DNA of 64,000 nucleotides from NCBI RefSeq assembly GCF_963082655.1, contig NC_081552.1, positions 94,959,582 to 95,023,581 on the forward strand, read 5' to 3'. The notes beneath the pieces are model-generated. The model was not told the DNA's origin, did not search any database, and was given only the letters and a program-made list of their open reading frames with translations. This document shows, piece after piece, positions 56,853 through 64,000 of the stretch (positions are counted from its first letter, which is position 1; each line of letters begins with the position of its first letter). Both the position numbers and the translations under genes were made by a program. The stretch comes from Stomoxys calcitrans. Taxonomy: Eukaryota > Arthropoda > Insecta > Diptera > Muscidae.

Positions 56853-57016
56853 CACTCATAGAAAAAAGTTTGCTGAAAATAGCAAATACTGTCTGACGAA
56901 TATAAGGGGTTAATTTCGCTGCTACTATAACATTAGTTCTGCTTTTACAGCAGTAGTTCTGCAATTTCAGAGCAGCAGACTGACTGTTAAAAAATCTGTA
57001 GTTTGGTGAAAATTAA
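56853..57016 (+). repeat. CACTCATAGAAAAAAG MITE end
   Basis: CACTCATAGAAAAAAGTTTG, then ACAGCAGTAGTTCTGCAATT and AGAGCAGCAGACTGACTG. Same as 20879-21030 and the reverse of 44555-44735. Confidence 0.55.
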
Positions 57017-57017
57017 T

Positions 57018-58200
57018 GCTAAAATCGTGCCAAGTTCGGCCGGGCCGAATCTTGGAAACCCATCATCATGGACTCTGCTAAAAATTAATACAAATTAAAT
57101 TTAGTTGAAGGACATAATTTTATTCAACACACCAAACTCTTACCAAACCAGCAAATATTAAAGCTTCTAGCAACCGAACAAGGATAATCAAAAGACCGGT
57201 TTATATGGGAGCTATATAAGATTATTAGGAGGAGGCCATCGTAGCGCAGAGGTTAGCATGTCCGCCCATGACGCTAAACGCCTGGGTTCGAATCCTGGCG
57301 AGACCATCAGAAAAAAGTTTTCAGAGGTGGTTTTCACCTCCTAGTGCTGACAACATTTGTGAGGTAGTGTGCCATATAAAACTTCTCTCCAAAGATGTGT
57401 CGCACTGCGGCACGCCGTTCGGACTCGGCTATAAAAAGGATGCCCCTTATCATTGAGCTTAAACTTAAATCGGACTGCACTCATTGATATATGAGAAGTT
57501 TGCCCCTGTTCCTTAGTGAAATGTTCATGGGCAAAATTTGTAATTATATGAGGTTATAAACTGAATACGGACTGTACTTTGCACAGTTGTTGGAAGTCGT
57601 ATCAGAACACCGTATGCAAAATTTCAGAATAAAATTGCGTCATGTAAGGACTCAAGAAGTCAAATTGGCAGATCGGTTTATATTGGAACTATATGAGGTT
57701 ATAAACCGATTTAGAGCGTACTTGGCGCAGCGCTTGGAAGTCATAACAGAACATTATGTGCAAAATTTTAGCCAAATCGGACAAAAAGTGCGGCTTCCAG
57801 GGGCTCGAGAAGTTAAATCGGAAGATCGGTATATAGGAGCTATATCACATAATGGATCGATTTGGACCGTAGTTAGCACAGTTATTGGAAATCCCAACAG
57901 AACGCTATCTGCGAAATTTAAGCTAAATCGGAAAAATTGCATCTTCCAGGGGCTCAAGAAATCAAATCGGGAGATCGATTTTTATGGGAGCTATATCTTA
58001 ATTTGAACCGATATGGCCCTTATGCAATCCTCAATAACATACATCAATAGTTAGTATCTGTGCAAAATTTCAAACGGCTTTCTTTACGCGTTCGACCTCT
58101 ACGTAATTTCGACGGACGGACGGACATGGCTAGATGGACTCAGAATGTCGAAACGATCTAGAATATATATACTTTATGGGGTCTTAATGATCTACTTGTT
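57018..58200 (+). repeat. Family C repeat, copy C2, interrupted by a SINE
   Basis: GTGCCAAGTTCGGCCGGGC, then CATCATCATGGACTCTGC. Family C units follow (CCGGTTTATATGGGAGC; AGATCGATTTTTATGGGAGC near 57981) and a terminal block (GACGGACGGACATGGC) that stops at GGGGTCTTAATG, losing the hairpin. The SINE at 57228-57545 sits inside. Confidence 0.72.
57228..57545 (+). repeat. tRNA-derived SINE with intact Pol III boxes
   Basis: A box TAGCGCAGAGG at 57242-57252 and B box GGTTCGAATCC at 57285-57295, 32 bases apart as in tRNA genes. Both match consensus. A tRNA-unrelated body of about 240 bp follows (GTGCTGACAACATTTGTGAG, GTCGCACTGCGGCACGCC, TTATCATTGAGCTTAAAC, ending ATGTTCATGGGCAAAATTTG). ATTAT occurs on both sides and may be part of a short target duplication. 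This is the best-preserved SINE in the window and defines the family. Confidence 0.88.
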
Positions 58201-58214
58201 TTGATTACAGGCAA

Positions 58215-58372
58215 ACGTAAAAATAGCATAAACATTTTCTTCAGCAGATTTTTGTACTTGAAACAGCAGATTTTGTTTGCAGATTTAACTGACCGAAACG
58301 TTTGCTTATACAGTAGCCCTATGTTTGCTGAAACACCAGTAATGTCAGCTTTCCCATTTTCAGCAGAAATTC
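58215..58372. repeat. CAGCAGA/TTTGCTG MITE fragment
   Basis: TTCAGCAGATTTTTGTACTT, CAGATTTTGTTTGCAGATTT and CTGACCGAAACGTTTGC match 21340-21425 and 28352-28437 in the same order. Confidence 0.55.
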
Positions 58373-58504
58373 AGGTTATGAACCAATTTGGGTCGTACTA
58401 TGCCAAGTTATTGGAAGTCATAACAAAGCGGCCCATTTACAATTTCAGTCAAATCGGATAAGAATTGAGATCTCTAGAGGTTCTAGAAGTCAAATCAGAG
58501 TTCT

Positions 58505-58567
58505 CTAGAGTGCAGATATTAATCCGCCCCATGCCACTATGGACATACACCTAAGCCAGTAGTCGGC
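58505..58567 (-). mobile_element. LINE 3' UTR fragment
   Basis: GTGCAGATATTAATCCGCCC, then CATGCCACTATGGACATAC and AAGCCAGTAGTCGGCTT match 14352-14412. Confidence 0.6.
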
Positions 58568-58569
58568 TT

Positions 58570-58617
58570 AGAATGATGAAATTAGTATACCCCCCATCCT
58601 ATGGTGGAGGGTATACG
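58570..58617 (+). repeat. Solo hairpin end of family A
   Basis: Only AATGATGAAATTAGTATACC and the hairpin CCTATGGTGGAGGGTATAC remain, directly joined to a LINE tail. Confidence 0.6.
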
Positions 58618-59937
58618 AATATATCAGTATGGATGCGCTGAAGAAAGCTTGTGTACGGGAATAGGTCAAAATACCGTAACTTAACCTTCGTGCAGCATGC
58701 AAATCGTATTTTGAACGACTCACAGCAATAGACAAGATAGTTTGAATTGGTAGCACTTCGTGCAAACCTCCTTGTATATAAAGGCTGTTAGAAAACTTCA
58801 CCAAAGAACCCATTGGCGGTTTTGTCGTAGTGTTAATAACGACCTATTGGTATATCATTATACAGCAAGGGGATGCTCAACTCAACCAACCAAAATACTT
58901 GGATGACTGAAGCCTTCCAAATAGAAAGATAATCTGTGTTATAGGCAATGATTTTCTGTATACAAGCCGTTAATGGCACCATCAAATTTGAAAATGTTGC
59001 TAGCTGTCTTATTTAGGCCGAAGGCGACACACAGCCTTTTCTATGAGACCATCGTGACATATTGCGGCAATATAGAGGCTTTAATTAACGCATTGTCTCT
59101 GGTGCAGTATATGATTGAATACAAGTTCCCCATGAATAGATCAAAACTTTGTTCCGATGTTGATTTTCATATGCAGTTAAAGCTCACCTTTACCACGTTG
59201 TTTACAGTGGTACGGGGGTAGGTTGGCACATTTGTAACCTTCTTGCAAATATTGACCTAATTTGTGCAGTACACTATATAAAATTATAGCTTTATACGCT
59301 GCTTAAAAGCTCTTGCTCCACCGTTTGAGACTATCACCATTGGTGTAATGCAAGCTCAAATAAGCTCTGACTTTCTTGACATGGATGTCATTGCTGCTGT
59401 CTGACTCAAACTCTTCCATGTAATTTAATTAGAAATTTCTATGCGACTCTTGAGCTTTATTCAGTGTTGCTCAAATAGTGGCTTATGGTTTGGAGCCTGG
59501 CAAATATGCAGAGTGGATGCATTGCGTCTACCTTTAGCTCTTGGCATATTCTTGGCAACTTGCAGCATTGGAAAATGTAGAAACGTCACTATCCCACTAA
59601 CCACCAGCAAGGACCACATTGAGAGTACTTATAAGGGTGTATGTGTGTGTCTATTCTACTGCAGAAAGTCTTGTTGAAAGCATGCCAGTGCGAGTGCTGA
59701 CGGTCCTTGGCCGGCGACTAATGCTGCTTTTGTTGTTGGTGGTGGGTTGTTGGCAACATCTTTAATTTTTGTTAGCATAAAAAACCAACTTCACCAAGAG
59801 TAAGTGTCTCACTCGCTTTTTGCATCTCCTATTTTTCTTTGAGTTCATCAGCATTGGATCTACGTTGTCGCTGTTGCAAATTTGTTATTGTTGCTGCTGG
59901 TGTTGGTGTTGATCCTGTGTTTACAAATATGTATGTA
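58617..59937. other. Unique DNA, no recognised gene
   Basis: Short open frames (for example 58973-59221 and 59441-59677) show no family resemblance. GTT/GCT-rich triplet runs occur near 59730-59760 and 59880-59910, as is common in fly introns and UTRs. Confidence 0.4.
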
Positions 59938-60290
59938 TTTTTATACCCACCACCATAGATGGGAGTATACTAATCTAGTCTTTTCGTTTGTTACACCTCG
60001 AAATATTTATTTAAGACCACATAAAGTATATATTTTTGATCTTCTCGACATTCTGAGTCGATCGAACCAAGTCCGTCGGTCCGTCTGTCGAAATCACGAG
60101 AGCGGTCGAACGCGTAAACCTAGTCGCTTGAAATTTTGCACAGATACTCACTATTGACTATAGGTATTTGGGGTTTGCAAATAGGCCATATCGGTTCAAA
60201 TTTGGATTTATCTTCCATATAAACCGATCAATCGATATGATTTCTTGAGCCCCCGGAAGCCGCAATTTTTGTCCAATTTTGCATGAAGAA
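59938..60290 (-). repeat. Family C repeat, copy C3 (truncated)
   Basis: Hairpin end TATACCCACCACCATAGATG, a short GTCCGTCGGTCCGTCTGTC tract, one core (TTCCATATAAACCGATC) and then loss of homology. Confidence 0.7.
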
Positions 60291-60651
60291 GTAACTCTTA
60301 GAAAACACCAACAACCAAATTTGTATGTGAAACTTTGAATTTTCATTGAATCGAATGCATTATTTGTTGAAGTATGTAAGTAAGTCTCTACAAGAGATTT
60401 GACAAACAAAATTATTGACATTTTGTGGACTTTCAACAAATTTTTGAGTTGAGGAAGTTGTTAATATAGGCTTACTATCATGTAACGCACAAAACTCCCA
60501 TGCCATTCATGAGTTGCAAGCTCTGGTTCGAGTCTCCCGGTCAGTCAAAAAAAAATATTTTGTTTTTTATTAAACTTATATTATTTCGGCATAAAAAAAT
60601 TTGAATGTCGTATTCAGAAAAATATTGGTGGTGGTTGGAGTGGATTTTACA

Positions 60652-61160
60652 TTTTTATACCCACCACCATGGGATGGGGTATACTTATCTAGTCGTTCCG
60701 TTTGTAACACCTCGAAATACTGATCTAGGACCCCATAAAGTATATATATTTTTGTTCGTCTCGAAATTCTGATTCGAACTAGCCATGTGCGTCTGTCGAA
60801 ATCACGATAGCGGTCGAACGCGTAGAGCTAGCCGCTTGAAATTTTGCACAGATACTCTATATTGATGTAGGTCGTTGGGGATTGCAAGTAGGTTATACCG
60901 GTTCAGTGGAAGTCACAATTGTTGTCCGATTTGGTTGAAATTTTGCACATAGTGTTCTGTTATGACTTCCAACAACTGTGCCAAGTACGGTCTATAACTT
61001 AATATAGCTCCCATATAAACCTATCTCCCGATTTGACTTCTTGAGCCCCAATTTTCTTCCGATTTGACTGAAATTTTGCACATAGTACTCTGTTATGATT
61101 CTCAACAACGGAGTTTCCTACGGTCCAAATCGGTCTATAACCTGATATAGCTCCCATCAG
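60652..61160 (-). repeat. Family C repeat, copy C4 (truncated)
   Basis: Hairpin end TATACCCACCACCATGGG, tract GTGCGTCTGTCG, about two units (CTCCCATATAAACCTATC, then GATATAGCTCCCATC), ending abruptly near 61160. Confidence 0.7.
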
Positions 61161-61875
61161 GGGCGTAGTCCGGATTTCATTTTGGGCGGAGCCCACCCCA
61201 CATTTTTTCAAAATCGAAAATTGCCAAAATTCCTCTGTTACTGCAAAATTGGTAAAGACACCTCAAAATTGTTTTTTTTTTTTGTGGTCGCTATTGGGTG
61301 CAGGAACTGACCCAACGGCGATGACATTTGGTCATAAAGTCGGCACTGAATTTTGCACGGACTACCAACACACTATTTATAGGCCAATCCTAATCTTCTA
61401 AAGCCTTTAAAGTGTGGTTGTTTTTGTGAATATCTTTTGGAAGTTGTATTAATGGCTTTGGACGCTAGACAACGGCAACGGCTCTTGCCGCTGCTCCATG
61501 TGCACAGGTTCGAATTCCAGCCATTCGAATATTCGATCATTGAACTCGTCTCGAAAGAGAAACAAAACGAAAAATTATGAAATTAAATTATCTTCGCCCT
61601 AATAGTGTCGCAAGCAGCGAGAGCCTATGCCGTTGTCCAGAGTTCAAAGCCATTAATATAATATCCAAAAAATGCACAAAAATAAAAAAAGTCTATCACT
61701 TCATGCGGTGCAAAAGAACAGCTAGTGTAAAAGGTGTCAGACTTGTGATAGTGTTTTACTTTCATCATAGACAGGTTTTCGCAGTATATTCGCGATATTA
61801 AGTACGACCTACCAATGTATGGCCCTTGAAGCCTCCACCCCTGATATGACGAAACGCGTCCCACGATCGTCTCGG
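61160..61875. other. Unique DNA, no recognised gene
   Basis: Contains a poly-T run at 61268 and a B-box-like word (AGGTTCGAATTCC near 61506) without an A box. No credible coding frame. Confidence 0.35.
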
Positions 61876-61879
61876 AAGA

Positions 61880-62235
61880 GATATCATAACAAAACACGTC
61901 GTGCAAAATTTCATTCCAATCGGATAAGAATTACGCACTCTAGAGACTCAAGAAGTCAAGACCCAAGATCGGGTCTTGGTGCAAAACATGCACCGATATG
62001 GCCCATTTACAATAGCAACCGACCTACACTAATAAGAAGTATTTGTGCAAAATTTCAAGCGGCTAGCTTTACTCCTTCGGAAGTTAGCGTGCTTTCGACA
62101 GACAGACGGACAGACGGGCGGACATGGCTAGATCGACATAAAGTGTCGCGACGATCAAGAATATATATACTTTATGGGGTCTCAGACGAATATTTCGAAT
62201 AGTTACAAACTATATATATACCCTCCTATGGTGGA
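61880..62235 (+). repeat. Family A repeat, copy A9 (truncated to last unit)
   Basis: Starts in the last 153-bp unit (GATATCATAACAAAACACG), then the terminal block, PuPy tract GACAGACGGACAGACGGGCG and hairpin end CCTATGGTGGAGGGTATAC. Confidence 0.82.
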
Positions 62236-62619
62236 GGGTATACAAATTTGTTGGCAAGAATATTCCATGAAGATATTGGCTTAAAGAAACTTTTAATAAC
62301 TTTGCGTTTAAAACAATTACAAACATTTTATCTTTTGAAAAAATTGCGTTGCGATTCGGTCTTGAAAAAAATTGCATTAACCCATTAGCGACGAAAAAAA
62401 CCCAAGAATAGAGCTGCCTTAGAAAAACTCTAGCTCACGTTGGGAAAGAGGTATCGTATTGAAATTTGGATTGGCGTAAAGTGAACGACTGAAACCAGTT
62501 ACAACAATTTTTCCCGTCATGTTTTGTGGGAAAATTGGCTTGTCGAAAGTTGGAAATTTTTTATATCCCAAAAATCTCAAAGTTCTTAGAAGTCAGATTT
62601 CTGGAATGCTTTTTAATAT

Positions 62620-62960
62620 CTTGCGTTTGATGGTTTCTATATTAAAAAAAATAAAACATTTAAAGAATTTTTTTCTTTAAAAAATAATTTCGAGGGTAGT
62701 CCATTTTGTCATTAGAGAATGTTACACTCAAATTTTGTCATTAGAAAAATTTCATTAAAATTTGTTTAGAAAAAAGTTCATTAAGATTTTGTTCATTAAA
62801 ATTTTTTACTACGATTTTCAATACAATTTTGTCCTAAAGAAATATAATTTTAAGGCAGTCCTGGTCTCAGCAAAATGTTGTTTTTATAGAATTTTATTAA
62901 TATGAATTTTTGCCATTTTCAAAAATGGTACCGAAATTTTTTGTTTAGAATAAATTTAAT
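62620..62960. repeat. Degenerate 'AAAATTTTGTCATTAGAAA' low-complexity array
   Basis: Diverged short units with TTTTGTCATTAGA, AAAATTTCATTAAAATTTG and TTTTGTTCATTAAAATTTT words repeat irregularly about every 30 bases. Non-coding. Confidence 0.5.
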
Positions 62961-63012
62961 TTAATTTTTTTCTTTGGACATAATCATTTTGGGGTGGGAG
63001 GGCTCGGTAAAT

Positions 63013-63168
63013 TGTCCATATAGTGCTCTGTTATGACTCTCAACAACTGCGCCAAGTACGGTCCAATTCGGTCTATAACTACATATAGCTTCCATATTTT
63101 AGCAGAATCCATGGTGGTGGGTTCCCAAGATTCTGCCCTGCCGAACTTAGCACTCTTTTTTGCTTGTT
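63013..63168 (-). repeat. Family C end fragment, copy C5
   Basis: One unit (CTATAACTACATATAGCTTCC), then AGAATCCATGGTGGTGGG and a mutated palindrome end (TTCTGCCCTGCCGAAC) with TTTTTTGCTTG. Confidence 0.65.
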
Positions 63169-63169
63169 T

Positions 63170-63850
63170 AGTTTGAAATGAGTATTTGCATATTTACTAC
63201 TCGTTATTACCACGTTGCACCAACATCATTTGTTGTGGGAATGACGGTGACGCTGCAACTGTGTATAGTTTTCGTTCTTAAGTTGCAGGATAGCGAGCCA
63301 AGGAAATGAAATGTTTGTAGACATAAGAAATTGCGTCGAAATGGCACAGAAGACCATCCTCTAAATTATGCAATCAGTTAGTTGTTCCTCATAAGCTCAA
63401 TGGCTGTTTATTGACTTGGTTGTTTTTGTTTATATTAAAGTGACGTTCAAAGCCAAAATAATGGCAGTGCTTCCTGGCGAGAAGAAATACTAAATATATA
63501 ATTTCGCGGTACTTTTCTTTAAAAACAATTATAAGGTTTAAGCGCACGGAGTAGGGCCTTGTTTGGCAGTGCTAAGGAAAGATCTAGGATTTTTATGTGA
63601 AGTAAGTGTGCTTTTAAGTTGTGCACAATCATGACAAATGGACATTTAGCAAGCATTGTATATAGGTGTGAGTTTAAAAATGTGTATGCAAATGTGTTTG
63701 ACCGGGTCGATTATTATAATTCCTATACCATGGATCGCGTTTTGGTGAGTGTTTGGACGATATTTGTCTATAGACCGAAACCAAAGACGTTATTTTTGGA
63801 AGATTTTTAAGTTATATCTTTGCTCAAATTTTGTATAAATAGTTGTCGGT
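63170..63850. other. Unique DNA, no recognised gene
   Basis: No repeat family is recognised. A donor-like GTAAGTGTG follows TTTATGTGAA near 63602 on the plus strand, but no coding frame supports an exon. Confidence 0.35.
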
Positions 63851-63854
63851 GGAC

Positions 63855-63920
63855 GACACCACATCGCAGAATACCTCACAAATGTCCCTAGCATTAGTAA
63901 GGGGATAACTAACTGTGATA
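63855..63920 (-). repeat. SINE body fragment
   Basis: On the minus strand TTATCCCCTTACTAATGCTA, then GGGACATTTGTGAGGTATTC match the SINE body block that follows the tRNA-like head. Confidence 0.6.
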
Positions 63921-64000
63921 CAAAAAAAATATGGAGGGATTCTAGTGTACCAAATCTGTTTTGTTGGAGTCCATGGAAAACGAAAATATCTTTAATTTTT

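Noticed and set aside
60485..60545. tRNA-like sequence with GGTTCGAGTCT near 60525
   Set aside because: Only a B-box-like word is present. I find no A box, acceptor stem or cloverleaf at the right distance.
61480..61530. B-box-like GGTTCGAATTCC near 61507
   Set aside because: No A box or tRNA fold, and a single word is expected by chance.
63590..63620. Splice donor GTAAGTGTG near 63602 as the end of a host exon
   Set aside because: The upstream frame is short and shows no conserved coding signal. A lone donor consensus is common by chance.

Overview
The window looks like nuclear DNA of a calyptrate (Musca/Stomoxys-type) fly. This is inferred from AT-rich sequence, spliced-gene signals, abundant mariner, LINE and SINE remnants, and a dense set of repeats with TATACCC-hairpin ends of a kind I associate with muscid and calliphorid genomes. 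No bacterial genes, rRNA, standalone tRNA or CRISPR array is visible. Most of the 64 kb is transposable-element-derived, and most predicted reading frames are repeat shadows.

Layout. 1-640: decayed RNase-H LINE remnant. 900-11000: several 'TATACCC' repeats (families A and B) in both orientations, with SINE and LINE scraps. 11160-12660: two LINE fragments on the minus strand. 13311-14242: the one convincing host-gene part, an internal exon of a secreted or membrane protein with CUB domains on the minus strand, with good splice sites at both ends. 14472-28495: two copies of a 7,012-bp block in direct tandem, about 99.9% identical, each holding a LINE fragment with its RT domain deleted, a family B repeat, nested MITEs, a mariner relic, and a family C repeat inserted into another LINE fragment. 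29195-32350: a decayed LINE on the plus strand that has lost catalytic residues. 32360-44540: more A and B repeats, a 'GTAC' fold-back repeat and a unique stretch (37306-39230). 45683-50300: a nearly complete APE-type LINE on the minus strand whose ORF2 is broken by two single-base frameshifts. 52070-56246: two near-identical fold-back Tc1/mariner derivatives, an inverted SINE pair and the longest family B array. 57018-64000: family C repeats, a SINE with clear Pol III boxes, and unique AT-rich DNA.

The most distinctive signal is the A/B/C repeat superfamily. Its arrays have a strict 153-bp period. In every family the unit carries the same 39-bp imperfect palindrome (ATCGGT, 27 bases, ACCGAT) although the DNA between palindromes differs. 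The ends are a GC-rich palindrome next to the AAGTAAAA end and a TATACCC/GGGTATA hairpin at the other. No protein is encoded, and I do not recognise a described autonomous partner. The tandem duplication, the inverted repeat pairs and the nested insertions record recent and old element activity around what is probably one large intron-rich host gene on the minus strand.
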